The translations under genes were made by a program, and so were the position numbers. Positions 19,901-26,754 of a DNA stretch of 64,000 bases are shown piece by piece. Where the stretch lies: contig NC_053184.1 of the NCBI RefSeq assembly GCF_905163445.1, forward strand, positions 19,282,001 through 19,346,000, written 5' to 3'. Position 1 is the first letter of the stretch; every line of letters begins with the position of its first letter. Below the pieces are notes generated by a model that was not told where the DNA came from, searched no databases, and worked only from the letters and a program-made list of their open reading frames with translations. This DNA comes from Pararge aegeria. Taxonomy: Eukaryota; Arthropoda; Insecta; Lepidoptera; Nymphalidae.

Positions 19901-21939
19901 CGGTACGAAGTTTGCCGGGACAGCTAGTATTATAATATATAAATTACAATTAAAAAACCCCCTATCTTACAATATCTTGTACATTACTCTACTCGCAGGC
20001 CCTTCAACTTGAAACCCATAGCGTAGGAGTTTTGAAAAACAAAAATAAATCTGTAATTACGTGGCGGTGCCATCTTGATCATTTAAATTTGTCATAACGT
20101 ATAGCGTGTCCCAGATTGTGCGCACACGCACACGCACACACAACAGACCTTGACTAGATGAAAATTTTGACCACATGGAGAGTAGTATACCGTCTCAAAC
20201 AAAAAAATATTTATCAAATGACAGAGTTCTCTGAGCTAACAAACATAAAAAACAACCGAATTGAGAACCTCCTCCTTATTTTGTAAGTCGGTTAAATAAT
20301 AAGGTTATATAAACGGCATTTGTTTATTTTGTATTAAATATTGCTAAATTAAAAATTACTCACGATATCCACTGGTAAATCGCAGACACAGTCAACTCCC
20401 CTCGTTCCCTCAAAGCTTTCTCAATCAGTTCCGGATATGTGAACGGTGGCTTCTTGGCTACGGGAGGAGCCTCGGGACTTACAATTACTTTTAAGTCTTC
20501 CAAGGGCTCGTCATCTGGGACCTTAAATTAATAAATAAAAAATAAGTTATTCTTCAAATAACTATTAAAGATTTTTTTCCTTATTGAACGAGCTGTCGTT
20601 CAATAAGGAAAAAAATCTTTAATAGTCTATCTATCTAGTAATCTTTAAAACCAGCAGTCAAAACGGCTCAACTCAGAAATTTTTAGCAATGTTATTTAAG
20701 CACTTTCTAAGAAAGGATTTTTTTTAAGTGATATGAAGAAATTTTGCATGAAAAACTTCTCTTTTTTCGTGATTTCTGTAAAAACTTATATCCTATCACA
20801 AATTCTACTTTTCAATTCTAAAGTGTCTTGGCACTTTTCATCTTATTAGTTCTAATACGATAAATGCCACAATCCAATGTTAATTCTTATCATATCATAA
20901 AATAAATAGTGTCCTGGCTGCATCTAAATAAAGGACAGTTAGAACACTCGTCAAATCCTCATATTGTAAATATTTAAATCAAACTAAAGTTGGCACCACC
21001 ATTGTCCATTCCGGAAACATACATCCTAAAAATTTAACTGAAAAGGTTATTCGTTTCTTATCAGTTTTGACTACTACTACTTCGTTTTACGAATGTCTCT
21101 TAAATTTAAGATATATCGGTGGCATGATTCGGAGACGATGGAAGTCAGAGCTAACTAGATGATAAACAACAGATAGAAACTGAATTTTAAACACGCACAA
21201 TTGATCAACGGTGATAGCCTAGAATTTAGTACACACTTTGAACGCAACAGCTCTGTATAATTCTTCAACTGATATCAACTAAATCTGCACCCACCTCCCA
21301 CACCCACAGACAGCTATCATGCTCTTGGACACTTGAAAATTTAGGTAGTTCATTTTTTAGGCGTAGTACAAATGCCCAAAATTGATATTCAAATTATAAT
21401 ATTTATTTCAAGTTGAAACGTCAAGTTTGTATATTTATAATGACTTAACCACCAGCTCGTAAAGCAGATTCTATCGAGAAGAGGCCGGCAAGAAACTCAG
21501 CAGTTGCTTCTTAATCTCAATAATTTTGCTACTAAGCTAGGAGATAAGTACTTCCAAGCTTACTTAATAAAGAGAATATTTTAAAATTGTCCAGCTAAAG
21601 TCCTTTGCATTTTCAGTTCAGTATGGATTTAAGACGTAAAAACATCTCACTGTTACAACATAATATGAACACACGCACCTTTACGTTTACGAACTCATCA
21701 AGTCTAAAGTTTAGAAGCCAAGCAAGACTTGCACAGTCATTGTCCTCATCAGGTTTCGAGCATTTTCTTCTCCGCCATTTCGCTTTTTCGCTCACCGTCT
21801 TGCTTGCCATGACTGACATGACCACAGAACTGACACACTGAGCCAACTGATTGGACTCGACTGGGGTTCGTTTTTCGAATAAGCTAACGTGCCAGGCACC
21901 GCTATCTCCGTTCATAGATACTGCATATACCACCTTCAT
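4611..21939 (-). CDS. Forkhead-domain transcription factor, 3 coding exons
   Basis: Joined coding exons are 21939-21679, 20521-20364 and 4917-4611 (complement), giving 241 residues from ATG to TAA. The product should be a nuclear DNA-binding winged-helix protein. Residues 54-59 form a basic patch (KWRRRK), a possible nuclear signal. SLAWL at 71-75 resembles the short SLxWL motif ahead of the domain in FoxN and FoxJ proteins. The forkhead domain runs from about 110 to 190: KKPPFTYPELI opens helix 1, AIYQWIS ends helix 2, and WKNSVRHNLS (153-162) is the recognition helix with the DNA-contacting Asn, Arg and His present. Wing 1 reads GAGHLW instead of the usual GKGxxW. WKNSVRHNLS points to FoxN-like proteins, but I cannot fix the subfamily. 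At 241 residues it is short for that group. Intron phases agree (0, then 2). Intron 2 is 15.4 kb and full of mobile DNA. The last 22 residues look TE-derived. Confidence 0.88.
5044..5391 (+). mobile_element. Non-autonomous Helitron with canonical 3' end
   Basis: It begins TCTATATATATAAAATAGAA and ends CTAG, inserted between A (5043) and T (5392) with no target duplication, as Helitrons do. Seven bases before CTAG is a perfect hairpin AGCCCG/CGGGCT with loop GCGAAG. It carries no transposase. It lies in intron 2, on the strand opposite to the gene, about 130 bp downstream of the plus-strand coordinate of the exon 3 acceptor. Confidence 0.85.
5400..6525. other. Intron 2 sequence without recognised features
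   Basis: AT-rich, with no coding frame worth reporting. The open frame at 5893-6135 (minus) is a His/Thr/Ser-rich run from GTGTG-type sequence, not a protein. Confidence 0.5.
6527..7325 (-). mobile_element. Decayed LINE fragment split by a hAT-type insertion
   Basis: The left part (6527-6835) shares GCTTGCCTAGAxxAAGCCxATTCA and AGGAAACACAG with 51345-51470. The right part resumes after the exact duplication GCTAGGTC at 7102-7109. Orientation minus is inferred from the 51.3 kb copy. No intact frame. Confidence 0.5.
6836..7101. mobile_element. hAT-type MITE with 8-bp target duplication
   Basis: The ends are CAGTGCCGGATTAA and TTAATCAGACACTG (inverted, with a few mismatches). They are flanked by GCTAGGTC on both sides (6828-6835 and 7102-7109). 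An exact 8-bp duplication and CAGTG termini are the marks of hAT elements. At 266 bp it has no transposase. Internal blocks GCTACGGGCCC occur near both ends. Confidence 0.88.
7330..7890. other. Intron 2 sequence without recognised features
   Basis: No repeat or coding evidence; the open frames on both strands overlap each other and lack family features. Confidence 0.45.
7895..8165 (+). repeat. Dispersed repeat with CCGCG-type head and AACAAACAAAC tail
   Basis: Starts like CTACGCCTCGCGGTGCTACCC and ends AAACAAACAAACACACTTCAACATTTATAATAT. The same plan (head, then an ACAAACAAAC block, then CATTTATAATATTA) appears at 14405-14840 and 36540-36850. Confidence 0.45.
8560..8690 (+). mobile_element. 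LINE 3' tail (GACCAGGxCGCGTTTGG family)
   Basis: CTTAGACCAGGGCGCGTTTGG and TAGGTTTAAGTTGGCGAACG match the untranslated tail at 10360-10430. The open frame across it is not functional. Confidence 0.6.
8855..9050 (+). repeat. Dispersed repeat family D
   Basis: CCGAGGCACG, GCCAATTTCCTAACT and a GATCCGAAGTTGAACATxCTAAC block are shared with copies at 44380-44665, 55850-56060 and 62390-62610. Confidence 0.5.
9430..9545 (+). repeat. Dispersed repeat fragment
   Basis: Resembles 26860-26990 and 39540-39625: a Lys-like AGGAAA block, AACGxxxCCCACxxxATTT, then TTxxxAACACGGxC. Probably the non-coding tail of a decayed element. Confidence 0.35.
10150..10535 (+). mobile_element. CR1/L2-type LINE 3' end with TTTGAC tail
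   Basis: The frame 10168-10269 reads MSLKKFKVCIKRKL, then KSYYSIKDYVNDKKAW and a stop. This is the usual C-terminus of CR1/L2-type reverse-transcriptase ORFs. The 3' untranslated part (GGGCTTCTTCTTAGACCAGG, then CGTTTGGAACCCTCGT) ends in repeated TTTGAC. Confidence 0.75.
10655..10815 (+). mobile_element. LINE 3' tail, same family, decayed
   Basis: GTGGGCTTCTTCTTAGA and AGTTTTGAGTTGACGAACGTAG match the tail just upstream, ending at CCTATTTGAATAAA. There is a small internal duplication around ACTCGTAAC. Confidence 0.6.
10950..11221 (+). mobile_element. MITE-like element with AAGCAGGCGTTACTTTGCGG ends (copy 1)
   Basis: Inner inverted blocks (TCCGCGAAAAGCAGGAGAAT near the left, ATTCTCCAGCTTTTCGCAGA near the right) and a right end GGAATTCCGCAAAGTAACGC are shared with 43511-44040 and 51237-51722. 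The left outer end is lost. Confidence 0.6.
11218..11408 (+). mobile_element. SINE family C, 3' part
   Basis: GTAGAAACCGATTAGGGGTATG, CCATCTTAGACTGCATCATC and GTCAAGGGCTACCTTGTA followed by an A-rich end, as in 1740-1908. It abuts the MITE end, so it was probably cut by or inserted beside it. Confidence 0.65.
11908..12008 (+). mobile_element. SINE family A with internal deletion
   Basis: The head GACGGCCGATTGGCG runs to GAGTCCAAG, then jumps straight to CTACACTTACTTTGGGGCTA, losing about 130 bp of the body. Confidence 0.7.
12010..12620. other. Intron 2 sequence with one small hairpin
   Basis: The 9-bp inverted repeat ATAAAGTCC / GGACTTTAT near 12070-12099 encloses a 12-base loop. Otherwise AT-rich with TAGTTA-type simple runs; nothing coding. 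Confidence 0.45.
12622..12735 (-). mobile_element. SINE family B, 3' part
   Basis: Reverse complement of the family B tail: ATCATCATCATCAATTACTGG, CCCACTACAGGGCACGGGTC, then CCACCACGCTAGCC. Confidence 0.7.
12740..13925. other. Intron 2 sequence without recognised features
   Basis: The open frame at 13074-13271 lacks any family feature. I see no repeat boundary; a poly-T patch lies at 13530-13560. Confidence 0.4.
13935..14195 (-). mobile_element. SINE family B, near full length
   Basis: CCGGCCCACTACAGAGCACGG and GTTTTAACTCTCCGTTGAAGC run to the tRNA-like head GGGGTTCGAACTCGGTC and AAAGTGAAGTCGA (read on plus). Confidence 0.7.
14316..14398 (+). mobile_element. SINE family B head only
   Basis: GCGACAGCCCAGTGGGTAGG, then AAGTTCGAATCCAAGCACCC. 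The body is missing. It lies tail to tail with the minus copy at 13935-14195. Confidence 0.6.
14405..14840 (+). repeat. Dispersed repeat, long copy (partner of 36540-36850)
   Basis: Shares over 250 bp with 36540-36850: AGTTTGGGCAAAATTAAACA, CTTTCATCCCCTCTCCC, TAATGTCGGGATAAAAAGTA, AAACAAACTTACATTG. It begins CTAGCTGTTGCCCGCGACTT. Probably a LINE tail; no coding region remains. Confidence 0.6.
14910..15112 (+). mobile_element. SINE family B 3' part carrying an inverted duplication
   Basis: Native family B runs ...GCATGCCTGAGAGTTC... Here GAACTCTTAGGCAT (14917-14930) precedes its reverse complement ATGCCTAAGAGTTC (14937-14950). The remainder to GATGATGAT is standard family B. Confidence 0.75.
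15165..15372 (+). mobile_element. SINE family A
   Basis: GACGGGCGATTGGCGCAGAGG head and CTACGCTTACTTTGGGGCTA tail. The B-box part is deleted. Confidence 0.7.
15375..16120. other. Intron 2 sequence without recognised features
   Basis: AT-rich. A TAAATAAATAAA run (16062-16080) may be the end of a LINE tail. No coding signal. Confidence 0.4.
16125..16262. repeat. Dispersed repeat (copy 2 of the one at 1-110)
   Basis: GCCTACCCTTAAGTATTTAT, then TCTGCATACCCT and TGCACGCCACTG. Read on minus the end is CAGTGGCGTGCA, identical to 4678-4667 in the forkhead exon 3 tail. Confidence 0.55.
16571..16588. repeat. 18-bp perfect palindrome
   Basis: TATCATGTCGACATGATA is its own reverse complement, with no spacer. 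Confidence 0.9.
16915..17222 (-). mobile_element. SINE family C (minus) with an inverted duplication
   Basis: CCTGTTATGGATATGGCAGT on the left and GGTAACTATCCATGG, then tRNA-like CTACGCCAGAGAGG, on the right. The middle has a perfect foldback (16992-17054) not present in other copies. Confidence 0.75.
16992..17054. repeat. Perfect inverted repeat, 29-bp arms, inside a SINE
   Basis: Arm GCGTTCCGGTACGATGTCGC... (16992-17020) is followed by CATTA and its exact reverse complement (17026-17054). Other family C copies carry only the second arm in this orientation, so the first is the derived one. Confidence 0.95.
17225..18100. other. Intron 2 sequence with one hairpin
   Basis: Contains the foldback at 17619-17663. 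Open frames at 17220-17411 and 17839-18090 show no family features. Confidence 0.4.
17619..17663. repeat. Perfect inverted repeat, 22-bp arms
   Basis: TTTCGATAAGCATCATTTAA... (17619-17640), one G, then the exact reverse complement (17642-17663). Confidence 0.95.
18644..18785 (+). mobile_element. Helitron-like element, 5' part
   Basis: TCTTATATATATAAAAGAAA, then GTCGTGTTAGTTACACTACT and ACTCAAGAACGGCTGTACCG. The 3' end is missing; another copy begins 24 bp later. Confidence 0.6.
18809..19148 (+). mobile_element. Helitron-like element, both ends present
   Basis: Starts TCTATAAAACAAAGTCGTG and ends GGGGATAGCTAG followed by T. Shares GTTACACCATTTAT and CCGGAATAGGA with the other copies. No coding capacity. 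Confidence 0.65.
19150..19810. other. Intron 2 sequence without recognised features
   Basis: AT-rich; ATTGATTGATTG at 19429-19441. No coding signal. Confidence 0.4.
19817..19927 (+). mobile_element. Short Helitron-like element
   Basis: A 111-bp version from TCTACATATATATATATTAT to GCCGGGACAGCTAG followed by T. An A-run replaces most of the middle. Confidence 0.65.
20121..20143. repeat. CA-rich microsatellite
   Basis: CGCACACGCACACGCACACA-type run. Confidence 0.8.
20364..20521 (-). CDS. Forkhead gene exon 2 (linker and first half of the forkhead domain)
   Basis: The exon follows the acceptor ATTTAAG|GTC at 20522/20521 and ends at the donor ATC|GTGAGT at 20364/20363, a near-perfect consensus. 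It is 158 nt long, so two bases of Ser140 (TC) carry into exon 3. It encodes an acidic linker (residues 88-103, VPDDEPLEDL onward) and the start of the domain: KKPPFTYPELIEKAL, then ELTVSAIYQWI. It was found by reading the sequence; it has no ATG and is too short to appear as a long open frame. A 31-bp perfect inverted repeat lies about 40 nt upstream of its acceptor. Confidence 0.88.
20561..20626. repeat. Perfect inverted repeat, 31-bp arms, next to the exon 2 acceptor
   Basis: ACTATTAAAGATTTTTTTCC... (20561-20591), spacer GCTG, then the exact reverse complement (20596-20626). It lies in intron 1, 40-105 nt upstream of the exon 2 acceptor on the gene strand, where branch points normally sit or just beyond. 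Confidence 0.95.
20640..21435. other. Intron 1 sequence without recognised features
   Basis: No repeats recognised and no coding frames. Confidence 0.4.
21440..21520 (-). mobile_element. CR1/Jockey LINE 3' tail fragment
   Basis: GCAGATTCTATCGAGAAGAG and GCCGGCAAGAAACTCAGCAG match the reverse complement of 33560-33610. It lies in intron 1, same strand as the gene. Confidence 0.65.
21679..21939 (-). CDS. Forkhead gene exon 1 (N-terminus, residues 1-87)
   Basis: The ATG at 21939 sits in a good context (ACCATGA) and an in-frame TGA lies two codons upstream, so this is the first coding exon unless an acceptor lies inside it. The donor AAG|GTGCGT at 21679/21678 is strong and leaves exactly 87 codons, phase 0. 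The reading frame stays open past the donor, so the exon end rests on the splice site and on joining in frame to exon 2. It encodes a low-complexity basic and acidic N-terminus with KWRRRK (54-59) and SLAWL (71-75). I see no clear TATA box upstream; a separate 5' untranslated exon is possible. Confidence 0.78.
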
Positions 21940-21944
21940 GGTTC

Positions 21945-22970
21945 ATTAAATAGTTTGGTTTTGAAATGAGTTTTTACTGTATCGCGGGGTTGAACTTTTG
22001 GTCGAACTAATGCTTTCTTTTTATTTTATTTCATAAATAAATCTTTTTTTTAAATATTGTATGAGCAACAATTTTTTTTTTGGGTAATAAACAAGTGCCA
22101 CAATGGATTTTTTTTTATCATTACAGGTGGAGCTGATTCTAAAAAGGTTTCAATCGCTCGATATTATGTTAAGATATTTAAATGTTCATTAATACTAGAT
22201 TTAATTGCAAAGGCTACATATTTTTGTGAGCCTTATGACCTGAAACTTGTAGATTAATAGCAATGATTTAATGTGTAACAATTTTATCAGTCTACAAATT
22301 ACAGTACCTAGTTTTTTTTATAAATGACATTGAAATTAATTTTAAAAGAAATAATGGGACGTTGTAGGCTCACGACCTAGATTATTTGATTATTTCACGC
22401 TGTGGCTCTAAAAATAAAATACTAAACTGTCAAATATACACTACCGCAGTTTGGTGAAATACGCTTAGCTGTACTGGCCACATATTCCGAAATACATGTG
22501 TGGAAGTATTTTATCAAAATAAAATCTGCTAAAGTCGTGAAATCCGCTCCGGAGCTGCAAATTGGAAAAGTAATTGAATTTAATAGGATTGCCTAAACCT
22601 GTGGTCAAGGGGTGAAGTGTTCGCAATGTCCCTTTGCCATCACATTTTTTTTAACTGACTTAAAACCGGTCTGAATTTTTATGCGATATCTATGCCAATT
22701 GTATACAGATATTTAATAGGGTATACTGAAACGGTGGGTCTATGAACTCTTTTTTCACTATACATGCTCGTATAAACGCCTGCCAAATACTTGAGGAATT
22801 TTCATTAAAAAAAATTGTTATACAGCCACCATATTGGTTTTCTTATTTTAAAAATCTATAAGTTTTATTTTCCATTTATCGCTTCTTTTTATGACGAATT
22901 CTAAAATAAGAGGGGATTTTTAATTCGGTGTTTTACCCATTCCACTGAACGCTGAATTAATAAATAATAA
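21945..22970. other. 5' flank of the forkhead gene, no recognised features
   Basis: This should hold the promoter if transcription starts near exon 1. I see no convincing TATA box. Poly-T patches at 22070-22120; the open frame at 22057-22257 is not protein-like. Confidence 0.4.
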
Positions 22971-22978
22971 ATAAATAT

Positions 22979-23214
22979 ACTACGACAATACACGCATCGC
23001 CATCTAGCCGAAAAGTAAGCGTAGCTTGTGTTATAGGTATCTACTAAGATGACTGATGAATATTTTTATAAATATATACATAAATATACAGATAAACACC
23101 CAGACACTGAAAAACATTCTTGTTCATCACACAAACATTTTCCAGTTGTGGGAATCGAACCCACGACCTTGGACTCAGAAAGTAAAGTGCTGCTCACTGC
23201 GCCAGTCGGCCGTC
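22979..23214 (-). mobile_element. SINE family A (minus)
   Basis: Reads in reverse from GACGGCCGACTGGCGCAG through CGTGGGTTCGATTCCCACAA to CTACGCTTACTTTTCGGCTA on the minus strand. Confidence 0.75.
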
Positions 23215-23419
23215 AAATTGACCTTCATTTCGATATTTCCTGCTGGGGTATATCGCTTACAAACATTGCCGCACTTAGTCCACGTGTTAAGCCTCATACA
23301 CTTCAGAGTGAAGCACAGCAAAGCTGCTTTATGGTAAAAATAAGTAGGTATAGCGGAAGTACTTCCCGGTGTTCTATCACTAAAAGCTGTGCTTCTACTG
23401 AACTATATGTTTTGCGGCT

Positions 23420-23540
23420 GTTGCGTTCGCCATACGTTCCAGGTGACCCGTTCCACATCTTTGGGCAGGGGCACCTCTTTACCAACTCCTTCCATTTGAA
23501 CGGATACAAAAGCGGGCAGTTCGACTTGTTGACAATTACA
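23420..23540 (-). mobile_element. LINE coding fragment, inverted relative to the next
   Basis: The minus frame (CPLLYPFKWKELVKRCPCP) looks like a reverse-transcriptase ORF segment but lies opposite to the fragment that follows. The identification is tentative. Confidence 0.35.
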
Positions 23541-23542
23541 AA

Positions 23543-23975
23543 ATGACTTGCAAATTGGAGTCCCTGGGGCACCGAAGAGATGTTAGCTCCCTTTGTGTCT
23601 TCTATCGACTCTATAATGGAGAATGTTCTGAAGAGTTGTTTGCGTTGATACCTCCTTCCCTGTTCTCTGACCGCACCTCACGCCGTAGAAATAAATTCCA
23701 CCCTCATCATCTGGATGCCTGGTATTCTTCTACTGTTCAAGTGATAGAGAAATACCAGATCATTTCTACCGCACACTTGGAAATTATGGAACAATCTCCT
23801 ATCTGATGTGTTTCCTCAAAAATACAATCTAGGGTTATTCAAGGGGCGGATAAACAAATTCCTTAAAAGCCGGCAATGCATCGATGGCTCTGTTGCTGCA
23901 GATGTTTATGGGCGGCGGTGATCACTTATCATCAGGTGACCCACTTGCTCGTTTGCCCGCTATTAATAAAAAAAA
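23543..23975 (+). mobile_element. Jockey-like LINE, C-terminal coding part and 3' tail
   Basis: The frame 23543-23806 contains LGHRRDVSSLCVFYRLYNGE, then DRTSRRRNKFHPHHLDAW: the segment after the reverse transcriptase in Jockey-like ORFs. A later frame change spoils the end. The 3' tail (CGGCGGTGATCACTTATCAT, GGTGACCCACTTGCTCG) ends in poly-A at 23970. Confidence 0.8.
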
Positions 23976-24087
23976 AAAAACAAAAACAAGGGTATCCCAG
24001 CCAATCACAACTTACTTCGTGATTCATACGCTGTCAAAATTGCCAGCAACTTCTCGCACTCTCCCAATTTTATTTTTATAAAACCAG

Positions 24088-24383
24088 GACGGTGGTGATA
24101 GCCTTGGGGCTTCGCTTTCAGGGCCGAGTTCGATTATCAGCACACACTACTAACTTTTCTGAGTTATGCGCGTTTTACTCAATTAAAATATCACTTGCTT
24201 TCACAGCGCACAAAACATCGTGAGGAACCCTGTATGAGAGTTTTCCATAATGTTCACAGAAGTCCGAAGTCCACCAATCCGCATTAGGCCAGCGTGGTGG
24301 ACTGCTGAAGCCCTTATCACTGTGGGAGAAGAACCGTGCCTAGTAGTATACCGGTAATAGGTTAATATGATGATGATGATGAT
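24088..24383 (+). mobile_element. SINE family B, full length
   Basis: GGTGGTGATAGCCTTGGGGC head, GCCGAGTTCGATTATCAGCA B box, CATCGTGAGGAA, GCCAGCGTGGTGGACTGC, and a (GAT)n tail. The best reference copy of the family. Confidence 0.8.
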
Positions 24384-24475
24384 GTTGATGAATGATTATA
24401 AGAACCGAAGTAACCGAATCGGCAGGTATATAAAAAACAACTTTCCTTTCACTGAACTATAAAAATATAATACAA

Positions 24476-25130
24476 AAACAATCTGTACATTTTGTTTTAC
24501 TAAAGCAAACTCTAAACACGCTGATCGGCGTGCTATCAACGTGCAAAGCAAACAGTGCGTGCTCTGCTAAACTAACTGCGCTAGTCTAAGAGAAAACAGT
24601 CCAAACTCCTTTGAAGCGTCTGCATAGATGTAATTGTAACTGTGGCTTAGTGTTTGAAGAATTAGTTCTCTTGAGATCATTGTAGACAGTAAAAAAAATC
24701 CTTTCAATAATAAAAAGATATTATAAAAACAATCTGTTCCTATTGCAACCACTAAGCAAACTCAAAATACGTTGATCGGTGTCCTATCAACGTGCAAAGC
24801 AAACAGTGCGTACTCTGCAAAACTAACTCTGCTAGTCTAAGAGACAACAGTCCAATCTCCTGTGAAGCGTGTACATGGAAGTAGTTTTTACTGTGTCTTC
24901 GTCATTGAGGCTTTCTAAGGCTCAAAGGTATACAATAAAAAAAATCGTTCCAATAAAAAGATAATATAAAAACTATCTATTCCTAATGTTGTACTAAAGC
25001 AAACTTAAAACACGTTGATCGGTGTGCTATCAACGTGCAAAGCAAACAGTGCGTACTCAGCTAAACTTACTCTGCTAGTCTAAGAGACATCGGTCATACT
25101 CCCTTGGAAGTGAAAACATCGAAGTATAGC
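24476..25130. repeat. Tandem triplication, ~245-bp unit with conserved core
   Basis: Three units, with GATCGG at 24523, 24774 and 25017 (periods 251 and 243). Within each, about 90-100 bp is nearly identical: TGATCGGxGT, CTATCAACGTGCAAAGCAAA, CAGTGCGT, CTAGTCTAAGAGA. The flanks between are much more diverged. No open frame. The third unit is cut short. I do not recognise it. Confidence 0.85.
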
Positions 25131-25204
25131 TGTGTTTACGTGAATAGATTTACGACAGTATAAGCACTATCACAGCACATAAAATATATACAAACACCTT
25201 TAAA

Positions 25205-25320
25205 TAAGCAGTGATAGCCGAGTGGTTAGTGCTTTGGCATCTCGTTTGGAGTGAGCGAATTTGATCCCCGGCATTTACTTCAAACTTTTCGGAGTTATGT
25301 AATTAAAGCGATTCAATAAT
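25205..25320 (+). mobile_element. SINE family B head
   Basis: CAGTGATAGCCGAGTGGTTAG, GAATTTGATCCCCGGCA, then TTCGGAGTTATG. Its 3' part may be the fragment at 25655-25815, with unrelated sequence between. Confidence 0.6.
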
Positions 25321-25655
25321 AAAAAAAAATCAAAATCTTCGTCTTTCATTCCCATATTGAGGGAGTTGTAAAAAAAATTTAATTCCCATTTTGTTGTGAA
25401 GGCCATTTATTGATTTGAAATTTGTCATAGTATTCTAATAGTCCGTCAGTAAAAGCTCGTATTAAGGGAGTCTTGCAGCGGCAAACTTGAACTGATTTTG
25501 ATCAAACTTATTAGCGAGGTAACCTATCGACTAATACACCATTCCAAAAAAAAAAAAAAACAAAATCGGAATTGGTTCAACCGTTATAGAACGATGCCGC
25601 AGACACACAGTGAACTTTATAACACCCCGTCGTTTTTGCGTTGGCGGTTAAAAAT
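25320..25655. other. Non-coding stretch between SINE pieces
   Basis: Contains A-runs at 25320 and 25547-25560. The shape (Lys-like AT run, then AACGGTTxxxGAACGATGCC) suggests a decayed element inserted into the SINE. Not resolved. Confidence 0.35.
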
Positions 25656-25815
25656 AAGTGATATTTTAACGGTTAAAGAAAAAATCGTGAGAAAACTTGC
25701 TTGCCAAAGAGTCAGGGAGGTTACTTGACCAGCCTGCTGGACTACGGCCTAAGCCCTTCTCGTTCTGACAGGAGACCCGTGCCTTGCAGTGGCACAATAA
25801 TGGGTCGATAATGAT
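25655..25815 (+). mobile_element. SINE family B 3' part
   Basis: GATATTTTAACGGTTAAAGA, AATCGTGAGAAAACTTGC and CCTGCTGGACTACGGCCTAA, ending in AATGGGTCGATAATGAT. Confidence 0.65.
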
Positions 25816-26119
25816 TTTTCACAAAAACGGTGTGCAAAATAATGGTGTATTAGAAGGTCATGAAATGTTACGATCACCTCTCGCACTACATTAGACGTAC
25901 GGTAGCAAATATTACCCACGTTGTTTCCCTAAATAATCGGTTTCTGTTTCCCCGGAGAGATGTTTGCGCTGCACTTACGTCGTCCACAGGTTGCCTTGTT
26001 TATACATTGTTCAGATAAACGGAGCGTTTTCAACCGACCTCCTAAAAGGAGCATTTTATAAATTAAACACGTGCTTTTTCACTTCAAATTTTTAATTGTA
26101 TTCCAACTTGTTTTACGAT

Positions 26120-26405
26120 CTTACTAGCGCAGTGGTAACCGCTGTGGCTTAAGTGAGAAGTACTAGGTTCGATCTGCTGCAGGGGGGGCAGTTAGGAATT
26201 TACAGTTTCTGAATTTTCTTTGGTCTGGTCTGTTTTTCTTCGTACTAGTGTTTCAGCGAAGCGATTTTAGTGTTTCAGTTGACAGTTAAAAATTAAATGT
26301 TACAATAGTTTCAGTACGATGTGTCAATTAATATAACTACCCTAAACAGACTAGCCTGTTACCATTTTAGCCTGTACTATCATTATTTCACACCAGGAGA
26401 GATTA
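26120..26405 (+). mobile_element. SINE family C (plus), left half of a fold-back pair
   Basis: Head TAGCGCAGTGGTAACCGCTG with GGTTCGATCTGC, body to AGACTAGCCTGTTACCAT and TCACACCAGGAGAGATTAGG. Immediately followed by a minus copy. Confidence 0.6.
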
Positions 26406-26409
26406 GGCG

Positions 26410-26552
26410 GTAAAATGCCACGGTCAAAGACTCCCACCAGACCAGACCAGAGAAAACTCAGAAAATATGAATTCCCAAATTGCAGCCGGAGATAAAATCC
26501 AGGAACTCCCATTTAAAATCTCAGCGTTCACCGCTGTACCTGGTAGGTCTTC
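26410..26552 (-). mobile_element. SINE family C (minus), right half of a fold-back pair
   Basis: ACGGTCAAAGACTCCCACCAG, CCAGAGAAAACTCAGAAA, then GTTCACCGCTGTACCTGGTA (reverse of the tRNA-like head). Confidence 0.6.
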
Positions 26553-26754
26553 AGGGACGTTTCGATCGGAAGGTCGTGGTTTAAATGAAATTACCCATGA
26601 AGCTTAACATCTAGGCCTTAGGTTGTTCGATACAAGGCGGCACTTTGTATAACGTTTTCTTCCATCCTTCTATGCCCTATAAAGGCTATGGTTATCAACT
26701 TATCAGTTGCTCGGTCCGTCAATTCATACTATACTTTGATGTTTTAAATTTCAA

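Noticed and set aside
21613..21678. Extension of exon 1 to the end of its open frame
   Set aside because: A strong donor at 21679/21678 joins in frame to exon 2; beyond it the text is unlike the gene and enters intron sequence.
23049..23546. 165-codon open frame on plus, the longest after the reverse transcriptase
   Set aside because: It runs through a reversed SINE and then the wrong strand of a LINE fragment; no cellular family features.
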